The position numbers and the translations under genes are program-made. Positions 46,810 to 57,251 of a stretch of 64,000 nucleotides of DNA are shown here, piece by piece (positions within the stretch are counted from its first letter, which is position 1; the number at the start of each line of letters is the position of its first letter). The DNA is taken from positions 23,268,299-23,332,298 of the forward strand of contig OX388329.1 of the NCBI GenBank assembly GCA_947579605.1, given 5' to 3'. Origin of the DNA: Athripsodes cinereus (Eukaryota > Arthropoda > Insecta > Trichoptera > Leptoceridae). The notes beneath the pieces were generated by a model. It was given only the letters and a program-made list of their open reading frames with translations. It did no database searches and was not told the origin of the DNA.

Positions 46810-46856
46810 TACCGAACGTTTTCGCCTATACTTGTAGGCATCTTCAGGGAAACTGA
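46806..46856 (-). ncRNA. second hammerhead-ribozyme-like motif
   Basis: Minus strand: core CTGAAGA (46847-46841), stem II GCCTA/TAGGC with CAAGTA loop, GAAA (46823-46820), palindromic 3-bp stem III AACGTT, cleavage-site C at 46814, then GG pairing with the CC before the core. The layout is identical to the P1 motif but the sequence is unrelated outside the core. Stem I is only 2 bp plus scattered pairs, so decay is likely. It lies just downstream of the minus-strand ORF at 46893-47240. Confidence 0.5.
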
Positions 46857-46892
46857 AACTCTATTTTGTTTTACTGTTTTTTTAATTATGAT

Positions 46893-47240
46893 TTATTTTA
46901 TATCATTGAATTTGCCTGACAACAATGGAATATCATTAAAGTCCATTTGCGAATGAGATGAAGTTATAGTGAAATTAGTAGGTATAATGTTTATATCATT
47001 CTGATTATCATAACTGTAATCTAATTTCAAGTCTAAATTGTTAAAGTAAAGAGTTGGTGGAAATTTACGGCTGTATTTAACTTCAGGAAGGGTTTTTTCA
47101 AGGGGAGTCCTTCGGGCGAAGAATTTGCATGAAGAGTATGGATGATATAGGAACTGATTCCTATAACATTTGTGGGTGAGGGATGGTGCAAACCTTAATG
47201 TATTCTGATTATCATTTGGTGTTTTTGGTTTGGAGAACAA
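46893..47240 (-). CDS. unassigned 115-codon ORF
   Basis: Minus-strand frame MFSKPKTPNDNQNTLRFAPS ... ending DFNDIPLLSGKFNDIK at 46893. It is hydrophilic, rich in Asn, Asp, Ser, Lys and Tyr, without membrane segment or known motif. A hammerhead-like sequence follows 40 nt downstream on the same strand. In Penelope-like elements hammerheads flank the ORF, so a decayed C-terminal piece of such an element is a possibility, but I see no GIY-YIG or RT residues. It could equally be an exon or chance. Confidence 0.3.
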   Translation of the reverse strand: MFSKPKTPNDNQNTLRFAPSLTHKCYRNQFLYHPYSSCKFFARRTPLEKTLPEVKYSRKFPPTLYFNNLDLKLDYSYDNQNDINIIPTNFTITSSHSQMDFNDIPLLSGKFNDIK

Positions 47241-47465
47241 CTCACTTATATGTCACTGTGTGAACAAATTAGCTATTTACGAAATTAAAATCGGATAAAT
47301 TGAAGACTCCAGACGTCTGCAATTTCCATGTGGTTGGTGAGTCCTTTAATGTTGCATCTAAATAAGTATACAAATGTCGCAAATCAATCAATATTTAGGT
47401 CAAACTTTGAAAGGAATATTTCCACTGAAATCAAAAATACTCTTCGATGTTCTAATTTTCGATGC
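47241..47465. other. short spacer
   Basis: No feature recognised. Confidence 0.4.
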
Positions 47466-47675
47466 GAAGGATGCGAACGTCAATCAATCAGCAATCTTCA
47501 ATCATTCGGTGACGATTCGATGCGTTTTTCGAAGAAATATTACAATAAATGCCTTCGTTTCCCGTCCTTATACCTACGGGTTACGAAGGCATCTATTCGA
47601 ATATTTCTTCGCTGAATGCTCCTCATTGTCACCGAATGATTAAAGATTGATGATTTATTGACGTTCGCATTCTTC
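47466..47675. repeat. foldback palindrome P6
   Basis: Arms 47466-47558 and 47583-47675 are inverted, roughly 80 percent identical (GCGAACGTCAAT.AATCA.CA, ATCATTCGGTGAC, CGAAGAAATATT, GCCTTCGT). Spacer about 24 nt. The plus-strand frames 47328-47643 run through the arms and are by-products. Confidence 0.8.
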
Positions 47676-47766
47676 TATTTGGAATCAGTCAATTAATATG
47701 ATGAACTTTATCGAATCTATGACATTTAAAATTTTATATTAACAATTCAAAATACTCTTAATAATT

Positions 47767-47774
47767 AGGTATAT
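47767..47774 (+). repeat. target-site duplication, left, AGGTATAT
   Basis: 8 bp immediately outside the left terminal repeat. Identical to 50493-50500. Confidence 0.9.
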
Positions 47775-50492
47775 TAGGGTGGAACGAAATTTTTTTTTCT
47801 CGAATTTTGATTTGGAATAGTTGTATTTAGTTGCCTTTTGCCATCAATTGCCTGCATTAAAAATATAAAAATTATCAGACAACGGTAAGAGCCCCCGACA
47901 AGACATCGAATATTTACAAAAAGGACAATTTAGGGGCTATTTGCGCGGCCTACAAAACAATACAGAACGTATTAAAATAGGTTTATTTTATTCAAAAACA
48001 TATTCAAATATAGTTAACTAGCAGTTGCAATCAAATATTTCATCATTTTAATATACTTTGGTACTGGGACAGTTGAGCAAAGTGCGGGACAAAGCGGGGG
48101 CAGCACGCTTCGATCTACGAATTTGCAGTGTTTCGTTTCAACTAGTGTCGATAATAATTGTCTCAAGGTGGAAGGTAGCCCGTCAATTATTTTCACCAGT
48201 AGGTACTAGTTGATGTACCTACGTTTTTTAAGTGTATAAATATGACTTCTACAAGACAAAAGTTAAAATGTACGATATTTGGTGAAAGTGCAGAGTTCGA
48301 GGAGAATATACTACTTACGTATGAGAATGTGATGAAATTCTTTGAATGGGTTCGACAAGACTTAAAAATAAAGAACAACACAACAAAATAACCTACATTT
48401 TTGGAAAAGTACCAAAACAGTTGAAACAAAAATTGAAGAATTACGTATGAATAAAATCTTCTATTTCAATTGTTACACACAAACGAGTTTTACAGTTACT
48501 TAAAAAATATCACTCAAAATGTTTTGATTTGATTTGTTTGATTTTGTTTGAAATTTGAAAAAGTCTTTGAAGAAACTAAAGAAAATTCAGAGTACAAAGT
48601 GGAAAGCTTTTTGACATAGCTGCATGTAAATGTAAAGAATTTGTAAACTGTACTTGTTTGAGAGAAAATAAAGTGCCAAAAGAAGAACAAATATTTTTAG
48701 AAGACCAACGCACTAACAGACAAATGGTTTTAGGAAGAACGGATCTTATCTAGATTAAAAAACTGCAGAAAAGAAGATTACGTGCTCTTAAACAAGAAAT
48801 CAGGCATAATTCAAATACAAGAATTAAAGAAATTTCCTTTTCTTTATATAGGCTTAATAGATCTGAAGTAAGTTCTAATGTTGACCTTCCTTCTTGTTCG
48901 TCGGCCGCAGATGGTCTTGACACTGCGAACAAAGTGGATCAAAAGCCTATAAAGCTCACGGATGCCAGTGTTCATAGTTTGACGATTGTACATATGCGAT
49001 AGATATCGATAGCGATAGAGTATCAGACCGAGCTGCGGCGGTTATCGTGTCATAAATGTTCTATATTCTGCTTCTGATGCTGACTCTGAGGCGCAGTCGA
49101 CTAACGTCGTGGGCAGGATGAAACTCAGAAGAATAAGACAGAAAGTTTTCGAGCAAATTTTAACAGAAGAAAGAGTAACAGAAATTCCTGCCTTATATTT
49201 TGATGGAAGAAAAATCCAGACGGCTAAAACTGTTTTAAAAAGATCGAAGAGATTTAAAGTGATTGTATAAGAGGAACATGTTTCGATTATTAAAGAACCA
49301 GGATCTGTTTATGTTGGGTATGTGTTTCCAACATCGGGCAGTGCGAGAAATATAGAAAGAGCTATCCACGGCTTTTTGACGACTGAAAATATATCACCAG
49401 AGAGTATAATGACTGTTGGATGTAATGGAACAACCACAAATACAGGGAATGTGGGAGGCGTGATTTTTTTTTTTTGTAAAATAGACTATCTCAACCATTG
49501 CATTGGATAATTTGTCTCTTATACGCCAATGAGTTGCTATTGACGCTTTGTTTTCCTATTTGGATAGCCCTATAGCAGGATCTAAATCATTTGCAGGTCA
49601 AATTGGTATAGCATTAAAGATGGTTCAAAACATTTATGGAAGCTCATTAACAGCACTAGTTATTTGTCGAACGAATTGTTAGCGATTGTGGACCCTGTTT
49701 TATTTCGGAACAGTTACTTTGCTCATCTAGAAAACTTGTTGTTGAGTACGATAACAGATGCGCGTAAGCACATTAGAGAACTAGCTGCCAGACGCATTTT
49801 AAAAGCTCGTCAAGTGAAAAAAAAAATCTGTTTCGTGCATGTTTGAGGTGCCAAAAGTGGACTTAAATGCAAGTTCTTACATACACTTGATAAACTGACA
49901 ACAAAATAAATACGAAACCTCAATACTGATGAATATTTCCGATAAGCAGTTACAACATCTTATTGAAAATGGAGGAGAATCGGTTTTGGAGTTAATGAGA
50001 CTGCCTTACCACACCCAGGCTGTGAAAAGATTAGTAAAAGATGTGATAGAAGCAGCTCTACGTGTATGCGATAAGACAAGAAGATAGGGTTTTGTAAAAT
50101 CTAATGTAGCGTCTCGAAATCTCATGCCAAAGTTTGAGACGAAAAAGGATTTTTGTTATGAAAAATGACGTTATTCATACCGACACAACTTTCTGAAACT
50201 GTGTATATTTTTAAAATAAATGATTCTATTAACTAAAATATACTTTTATCTTATCATATAAATGCATAACATATTATATTTAGTTAATATTTTGTTAATA
50301 GGGTGTACTTAACAAAGCGTCTGTAAAAACTTAAAAATTGAAATTTCAAGTCTATGGCGGGACCTCTTGCTGTTGAGCTAGAACTTCCAAATTAGTGGGT
50401 ATTATTTACAATCACATAAGGCAACTTTTGCCTGGTATTCCAATTCGATATTCGAAAAAAAAAATTTTTTCATACAAAAGTGTTCCACCCTA
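47775..50492 (+). mobile_element. 2.7 kb DNA transposon (E1) with TIRs and 8-bp TSD
   Basis: 2718 bp from TAGGGTGGAAC to GTTCCACCCTA. The terminal repeats continue imperfectly for about 50 bp (T-run, then TCGAAT...GATTTGGAATA on the left against TCGAATATCGAATTGGAATA on the right). Perfect 8-bp duplication AGGTATAT on both sides. It contains one decayed gene in plus orientation (48242-50165). The 8-bp duplication and TAGGG start fit the hAT group or another superfamily with 8-bp duplications; the encoded protein does not let me assign it. Non-autonomous now because the gene is broken. Confidence 0.88.
48242..50165 (+). pseudogene. decayed gene of an uncharacterised multi-copy protein family (putative transposase)
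   Basis: Segments in order: MTSTRQKLKCTIFGESAEF at 48242; ADSEAQSTNVVGRMKLRRIR around 49080; ISPESIMTVGCNGTTTNTGN at about 49400; QIGIALKM near 49600; ELLAIVDPVLFRNSYFAHLE and RKHIRELAARRILKARQVKK at 49674-49822; LPYHTQAVKRLVKDVIEAAL and ASRNLMPKFETKKDF near 50003-50160. The order and motifs (GCDGT-NTG, HLENLLLS, 'P.HTQAV.R', 'SR..MP.F.TK') match large hypothetical proteins that occur in many copies in insect genomes. Here there are multiple stops and frameshifts, the usual Asp of GCDGT is Asn, and the region between QIGIALK and ELLAIVDP is deleted. Function as transposase is inferred from its position inside E1. Confidence 0.75.
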
Positions 50493-50500
50493 AGGTATAT
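50493..50500 (+). repeat. target-site duplication, right, AGGTATAT
   Basis: Perfect repeat of 47767-47774. Confidence 0.9.
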
Positions 50501-50898
50501 GTAACTAAGGGTATAAGGACGATCAAATAGATCGTACACATAGTTAACATAGGTGGATTATAATGGGACACATGTATTGTTAATAATATTCAAAGTATGT
50601 GACTTCAATGGAAGTATTACAATTGGTATAGGAAGAAGCTTTAGGATACCTTTAGAGGGTGATCGTGTTACAGGTACAACTGTCCATAACGGAAGGATGT
50701 AGATAGTACTCGTATTTCTCTAGTATTATATATTGTAGTATCTACTATCAAACTGTTGTTATTCTTGTTGAAAAGGATGAATATCCTACTGAGAACCGGT
50801 ATTGAGTAATTATGTTACCACGTGTTCAATAGTAGGTATTTAGTAGATAAAGGTGTAGCTACCAAAGGTGTACACAGGTTGACAGTTCCTGCATATAT
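50501..50898. other. spacer between two DNA transposons
   Basis: AT-rich with no ORF or repeat identified. Confidence 0.45.
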
Positions 50899-51310
50899 CG
50901 TCCCTCTTCTGACTAACTGTCGTATCTGTCATTTTTGGCGAAATCGAGTTATGATCACCAATGCGTAGAGGAAGTGCAGGTAATGTGGGATACCATTTAT
51001 ATTTAGGGGAATATCTCTTCTAATTTTACAGATAGAACTAGCGTGATTACACTTAATCATCAGTCAAATATTTAGCTACTTATTTCTCTATGGCATTTGC
51101 TCACAGTTCTGCTATTTTTCGTTTTATATGTAAATTTATAAAAAATGGGCTGAAGATGTGTTTTTTAAAAGTTGCAGGTAATGTGGAATACCTATGAAGG
51201 TAATGTGGGATAGTATTCCACTTTACCTTCGTAGTTATAGTTAAAAGTTTGTAAATGAAAAAAAAAATCTGTTTTTACTAGATAGCACTGAATTTTTGTA
51301 AGGACTAGAT

Positions 51311-51504
51311 CAGTGGTTCCCAAACTTTTAATTTCGCGTACCACACACGAAATTATAAATCAGTAGCGTACCACTGAACTGAATTTAAAAACGTTTTATC
51401 TAATTATTTACTGTGTATGTCCTATGGCCATAGCTGCTTGCGTACCACCTTAATAGTTGTCACGTACCACTGGTGGTACGCGTACCATAGTTTGGGAATC
51501 ATTG
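51311..51504. mobile_element. hAT MITE, 194 bp, perfect 8-bp TSD
   Basis: CAGTGGTTCCCAAACTTT at the left and AGTTTGGGAATCATTG at the right are the well-known hAT-type termini. GACTAGAT at 51303-51310 and 51505-51512 is a perfect 8-bp duplication. The interior repeats GCGTACCAC. The 66-codon frame at 51417-51617 is accidental. Nested in E2. Confidence 0.93.
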
Positions 51505-51841
51505 GACTAGATGATAAAATAGTGGCCTCACTTTTATTTGGGCCTTTACGTGCTACTGTCTTGGTGATAGAAGAAACGAGAGAAATATCCCATGGGCTAT
51601 ATATTGCTGTATATTAACTGTTTTTTCTACATAGTGACTTGGGACTTTCAGTAATGCTGGTGACACTAGCAGTGAAATCCGCTTCACTGAATAGATTTCG
51701 GTCAAAAGTATAGATTCCTGTTCGACGAAAACCATTCACAGCAAGCTCTTCAGATTGCACTTTTAAGTAAAGTTTTGCAAAGAGCTCTGCAATATACTAC
51801 AATGCCATTAACTTGGGCATATTGGCACAAGAGGAAACCTT

Positions 51842-52492
51842 ATGCACAAAAAAAGCACTTATGCACAGAGGTTTCCTCTTGTCGCCATGACAAAGGCGTA
51901 TAAAACATGCGCGACAGACACACTGCCTGTGGTGGCTGGCGTGGTTCCACTGGATTTGGAGATTCAGCGAAGGGCCTGTATTTTTAATTTTAAGAGAGAT
52001 CGTCCTTTAATGATTGGAGATCTTGAATTGCAGCCTCTTTCAGATCCCCTTCGATTTGAGTCTGAGAGTCTCGATGCTTTTTACACTGCGTGGCAGTCCC
52101 GTTGGTCGGTATTTCCTGTTGGTAGAACAACTTTTCTCTTCTTTCCGCAAGATAAGTGGCCCTTAAACTCTGTGTGGATTCAGCCCGAGTACTGGGCAAC
52201 ACAATTTCTTACTGGCCATGGAGCATTTAATGCGCGTCTTCACCAGTTTAAGATAAAATCATCCCCTTCATGTAATTTTTGTAATTCTGAATCCCAAATG
52301 TCGGAACATATTCTGTGGGATTGTTCCCACACCGACATCAGTAGGAAAAGAGAGGAGATGCTCGTTGCTGTTCGTGGTCCATTATCTGGACCTGTAGGAC
52401 ATGCAGACTCGGTGGCCACAAGGAAAAACTTTTTCGCCTTCAAAAACTTCTGTACTTTCTTTGGTAGCCTAATATCCCCTTCAAGTAACTAA
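51842..52492 (+). pseudogene. R1-clade LINE ORF2, C-terminal 216 codons
   Basis: Frame contains MTKAYKTCATDTLPVVAGVV, PLDLEIQRRACIFNFKRDRP, YWATQFLTGHGAFNARLHQF, and a C-x2-C-x8-H-x4-C zinc-binding motif in CNFCNSESQMSEHILWDC, then an NAC stop. These are the conserved post-RT segments of R1/TRAS/SART-type elements. The first 9 residues are probably not native, and RT and endonuclease are absent, so it is 5'-truncated. Orientation is plus within element E2. Confidence 0.85.
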
Positions 52493-52712
52493 CGATATTG
52501 CATAGGGAGGATGGCATATTCCCATTTCTTCCCTTCCATTTTACACCAACATTTTTGGTGTGTGGCCACTGAATCTAGAGTGCTCCCTCGGGGCAGCATT
52601 TCTCGCTTAAATGCGACATTAAATCCTATTTGTGCATGTGTGTGTCGTTATGGAGAAACATATCTCCAGGTACGGCACGAGGTATGTGGCGGGTGCTGCC
52701 CTTTAAAAAAAA
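52493..52712 (+). mobile_element. 3' UTR and A-tail of the R1-clade LINE
   Basis: Runs from the ORF2 stop through GGCAGCATTTCTCGCTTAAA to GGCGGGTGCTGCCCTTT and an 8-A tail (52705-52712). More GC-rich than the flanking E2 sequence, which marks the boundary. Confidence 0.65.
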
Positions 52713-53473
52713 TTATGAGATGTTCATACACATTTCATTAAAAATACAAACGAAGAATAGATATAAAATATGTGCAGGTAATGTGGAATACTAGCCCACA
52801 TTACCTGCATCAAAGTATTCCACATTACCAGCCCCCCAATGTTATATCTTAAAACAATAAAAACTCCTGCAAAATTTGTTCAATTCATTTTAAAAAAGAC
52901 ACACATTTGAAGAGAAATACACGTATTTTGAAAATATAATTGCATTTGGTACATACCTTTAGTATAATTATCAAAAACCCTTTTTTTAACACTACGAAAT
53001 TTATATGTCACTATCCTCAAAAATGATTTTTAACGAACTATCAAAATTATGGAGGGTATGGATCAAACTAAGCTTGTGTATTGCCATCTATGGAATACAT
53101 TTAGATACATTTTGTATTTTTGTGGTCATTTTTACTATAAATAAACGATTTATTGAGGTGGCCCACATTAGATGCATAGCCCACATTAGCTGCACTTACT
53201 CTATTTATATGTGCCCTGCATGTTCTCACTGAAGATCACACCAGTAACTGTTACCGTTATCCTGGAATAGCTTTCTGATTAGTTGTCGTATTTACGTGTA
53301 AAATGTGTTGTATCTACTAATTCCTCAAAATTTCATCACAAAAATGATTCTGAGATATTTTATAAGAATAGGTACAAATAGGAGAAACGAAAATGTGCGT
53401 GGCGAAACACTAAAAACGCTTTCCTGAACAATTTACATTTAGGCAGATACGACTGTTAGTCAGAAGAGGGACG

Positions 53474-53599
53474 ATATATTTGAGACCATTCACATGGTGA
53501 TATATTTCTGCTTATTTAGATGATATATAGGTACTTATTATTGTTAGTAATAACAAATTAAGGAATAAAAAATCAAAATACTTAACACCTATCCTATCC
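53474..53599. other. short spacer
   Basis: AT-rich, no feature. Confidence 0.45.
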
Positions 53600-53830
53600 G
53601 GTGTGAGAAAGTGCAGGCGTCCGAAAACCATGTGGTTTAAATTCTCTAGGACGGCCGTATGTTGAGTAAGTGAAATTGACATGCGGATATGAGAAATTTT
53701 ATGAATGTAGAAGAGGCGAAAGAAGTAGATATTTAAGGATATATATGGATAAGGTTCCGTTCTCTCTGGCTACCCCAATTGGGACACGGCGTGAGGGCGT
53801 AGAAAAATGGAATACCTAATCATTCCATCA
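53600..53830 (+). pseudogene. LINE C-terminal relic, RTE-like
   Basis: RRPKTMWFKFSRTAV, a stop, then VSEIDMRI follow the order 'GRP+..W......+..V.E.DM' of RTE-like C-termini, after which GTTCCGTTCTCTCTGGCTAC forms a 3' UTR. Multiple stops. Weak but consistent with the raised GC content. Confidence 0.3.
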
Positions 53831-54912
53831 CATAATATTCAATACCTACGTATTCATTAGACTAAATTATATGTAATATACACGTTCTTATTTATAATGG
53901 GCCTAAAATTAAAAAAAGCCCTTGAAACTTTTTAATCATAATTTGGACAAATTAAAAATATTGCAATTATAAAACGTTCATAGATACCTAGAAAGTGAAA
54001 GGGTTTAGTAACATTTTACATCTGCCAAAAATATTTATATTTGCTAAGTGTGCTTTTTGGTATTTTATGTTTGTTCCTTGAGCAAAGTCAGGTTTGAAGC
54101 TAATTTATAGCTAGTAACAATGACACATTGTTTAAAAGAGCATTATAATGAAAAGTACCTACCTACTGACAATATGTTGAAGTATCGATTGCAATATGAA
54201 TCATAAATTCGTTTAATAAAATGTACGGTAAAGTATGTATGTGCAAATAATATGGGAATTTGAAATAATGTCTATAATACGTTGCTACATGAAAGGATTC
54301 TAAGAAAGAAAAAAATTGATTGTGTTATAACGTCTTCGATTTTAAAATTACGTAGGTGCCTACTTGCGAAATGTTTTCTATTATTAAGTTTAAGATTAAT
54401 TAATTTACATGTGATGTTTCACAAGTTTCTACTTCATACAAACTGTTTGATAACTTCAATTCTGAAGATTGTGACTAACATAGCCTACTAACAATTTATT
54501 ACTATCCTTTTCAACGCGCACAACCGCGTCACTTACAAATGAACTCGACTATTTATTAGAATTGTCTGAATCAGAGTAATTTGTAACAATTTGGGGAAAG
54601 GTAGATAATGATATAAAAATGAAACTTTGGAGTAATTGTAAAACGATATCGGTTCGAACATCCGCGCACGAAGTATCGAAGATACCTATATAAGTACCTA
54701 CCTTTTATTTTGTTACCGAGTTAGGTGTGTACTATATTATAATACTGTTGGTATTGCTGAGTAGGTAGGTACTACCGTTTTTTCCAATAATATGCCACGA
54801 GACGTACTTCGGCACGCACGATACTTTTTTATAAATTTCGAGTACCCGTTACTCTAATTATTGCGTTACCTAGTAGATACTGCATTCTTTACACTCAAAA
54901 TGAATGTAGATA
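53831..54912. other. no gene
   Basis: AT-rich with TACCTAC words. The 69-codon frame 54282-54491 has no motif. Confidence 0.45.
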
Positions 54913-55259
54913 CATCATCATCATCATCGCCCTCAACGCTCCTCTCGGGAGCACAGGGCAGAAACCAGCCTCCTCCATTCAGAGCGTCTCTGTGCCAATT
55001 GCGTCACCTCTTTCCACGACATTCCTTGCGCTCTGATATCGTTGTCATAGGAACGGTGTATTGTGAAAGAGGGAAGCCCGGGCCGACGGAACCCCTGCGG
55101 ACGGAAAAACAGTGCTCTTTTTGGCCAACTATCACTAGGCATTCTCAAAACATGTCCCAGCCAGGACCATCGTCTCTCCTGTATTACGGAGATAACAGGT
55201 CTCTGCTGGGTGCGCCGGCGCACAGCATCATTTTGTAACATGTTCATTTGTAGATACAA
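54913..55259 (-). pseudogene. LINE ORF2 C-terminus family N, longest copy
   Basis: Minus strand: RRRTQQRPVISVIQERRWSW, LGHVLRMPSDSWPKRALFFR, PQGFRRPGLPSFTIHRSYDN, then the same ending as the other family N copies and a GATGATGATGATGATG tail (54913-54929). The RRWSWLGHVLRM and 'P+.AL' motifs confirm an RTE/Nimb-like LINE C-terminus. Open for 108 codons, 5'-truncated. Confidence 0.85.
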
Positions 55260-56535
55260 AACACCAGATACTTCGTACTTGCGTACTCAATGCGAACGAG
55301 CACAAATATTTTGACCATTAAATGTGTACACATCAAATTAGTATGAAATAAACCTAGTTCCAAAATCTATGAAGAATGTTTTATTCATTGATGTTTCAAT
55401 CTTTCTGTCTTAAATTTATTTTCTTATCAAACCGCTTTACATCACTCGCGCGATTCATTTTATGATACCTACAATCTCTCTATAAAATATATTTGTTTTA
55501 CCTTTTCCAGACTGCCATTCATGTATTTATTTTGTTGATATTATTACATTGTTTGTAACATTGAATATAATTTTTTTTCTATCCAGTTGACATCTCTTTA
55601 CTATTTGTATTACAAATTTAATTCTTGACATATTGATATTAAACATTTCAATCACTTTCTTTACTGACACTCCAATATTTTCTTTTGTTTTCCATAATAG
55701 AATGATGTGATTTGACTAAAGTTATTGATGTTATGATTTGATTCCCATGTGTTTTGATCTAGGCCAACTGTTGTTCTTGTCTTGTTCAAACTGTATTGCG
55801 AATGAAAATTTTGATTTGTATTTTTTTATATATTGTGTAATATGTTAAAGACTCACGACATGGATATGTAAATAGATAAATTAATTCTGCCCAACTTCAT
55901 TTTTCGGGCAGTCGTTTTTTGACTGTTTTAGAAACTTTCTCTTTCTTTCTTCTTAGTGACTATTAATAAATCCAATTAGATATTCTAGAAAGACGATGAA
56001 AAAGATCAACTTGAAGAAAATAATAATTGAATACAATTTATCGGAATCCTTCATTCTCTATTGGCCATTACCAGGTACACTTTAATATAAATAATTACGT
56101 CCTTATATAAAATACCGCCTACCAAATTTCATTAAATTCTTTTAACGTAAAAAAATATTCTGAGAAAAAGATAATCAATAGAAATTATTTAGGATCGCGA
56201 ATTCAAACGTTTTTTTATCTTTGTTTCTCTTTTCATTCTTCAACCTTTTTTGTTTTATTTCTATCCTTAATGAATAATTATTGTCCTTATTATTATTATT
56301 TCTTTTTATTTTGATCTTCGTTTGTTTTTAAAGCATAAAAGAAAAGCAATAACACCTTATTAAAGACTTTTACAATTTTGAATACCTACTACATTTTATT
56401 TCTTATATATAGGACCACATTATCGCACAAAATATGGCTTCTGTATCCTAGTCCCTTTTCCTACCTACTCTTGTCCTTTTTTACCTCCTCTTTCCATTCT
56501 TTAAGATTTTCTTTATGTGAAAGTTGCATGAAATT
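55260..56535. other. no gene
   Basis: AT- and T-rich sequence, no open frame of note and no repeat recognised. Confidence 0.5.
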
Positions 56536-56671
56536 GGGTTAGTTGGAAGAAATCGCGCCTCTGCGATAACCTCGCCCTCTATATATTGATTGTATGATTG
56601 TCTTTGTTTTAAATGTATTTTTGTGTGAATTTGCTTGTAATCAATGTACAGTTAAGAATAAATAAATAAAT
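56536..56671 (+). mobile_element. LINE family J 3' end
   Basis: GGGTTAGTTGGAAGAAATCG, hairpin 1 ATCGC-GCCTCT-GCGAT, CTCGCCCTC, a partly decayed hairpin 2 (ATTGAT with ATCAAT), TGTACAGTTAAGAATAAATA and AAATAAAT tail. No coding remnant. Confidence 0.7.
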
Positions 56672-56835
56672 ATATTTTGTGTGGTATAAGTTTTGTAACG
56701 ATGGTGAATAATTTGAAGTAACAAGTAATATGAACATCAAATATTTTAGGATTTAATGGTCAATAAATAAGCATAATTTTTGACATGATAAAATAGTTCC
56801 ATACAATGGTCAAGTAATTTCTTTTTCGGACTCTA
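56672..56835. other. short spacer
   Basis: AT-rich, no feature. Confidence 0.5.
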
Positions 56836-57251
56836 GGCGCCTACTACACGAACAAGTATCACAACAGTTTTGCTTGCGCAAGCCGACTTGTACACGGAAC
56901 ACCGTGCGTGTAGTTGGTAAAACTGTACCACGCGCAAACCCTGCAGCGCGGCTTGCGGACTTTTCGACTTGCTTGAAATTTTACTTGCGCAAGCCAGGCA
57001 TGCGCGTACTTACCTGCACGTGTGGTTGGGTGTTCAGTGTTCATGCCGCGCTTTCTTTTATCGTTTCGACGAAACATCGTTTCGACACCAACAGTTTGAA
57101 GCAGAATTACCATAGGTCTCACGTTTGCGGGTAGAATGAGGCTTGCGCGTACTTAACTGTATCGTGTGGTAGCTACGTCCGTGTTCCGTGTTTTCATGCG
57201 AGAAGCTTGCGCAAACAGAACTGTGGTGATACTTGTGCGTGTAGTAAGGCC
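56836..57251. mobile_element. 416-bp GC-rich MITE, Harbinger-like
   Basis: Ends GGCGCCTACTACACG on the left and CGTGTAGTAAGGCC on the right; terminal repeats match for about 48 bp with some differences (ACAAGTATCAC.ACAGTT). Flanking trinucleotides are CTA and TTA, close to the TWA duplication of PIF/Harbinger elements. TTGCGCAAG or GCTTGCGC words recur at least five times. Overlapping frames on both strands (56859-57267) are a consequence of the GC content and not genes. Confidence 0.7.

Larger units (their letters stand above)
50899..53473. mobile_element. TIR element E2 with repeated subterminal motifs
   Basis: Left end CGTCCCTCTTCTGACTAAC (50899 on), right end its inverse at 53444-53473; 30-bp terminal repeats with one mismatch. 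ATATAT lies immediately outside on both sides and may be a duplication or part of the termini. Subterminal AAGTGCAGGTAATGTGGG (50968-50986) is mirrored near 53178-53200. GCAGGTAATGTGG-type words recur at about 51175, 51200, 52763, 52800 and 52820 in both orientations, as transposase-binding sites do. No own transposase recognised; the interior hosts a hAT MITE and an R1-type LINE end. Confidence 0.75.
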
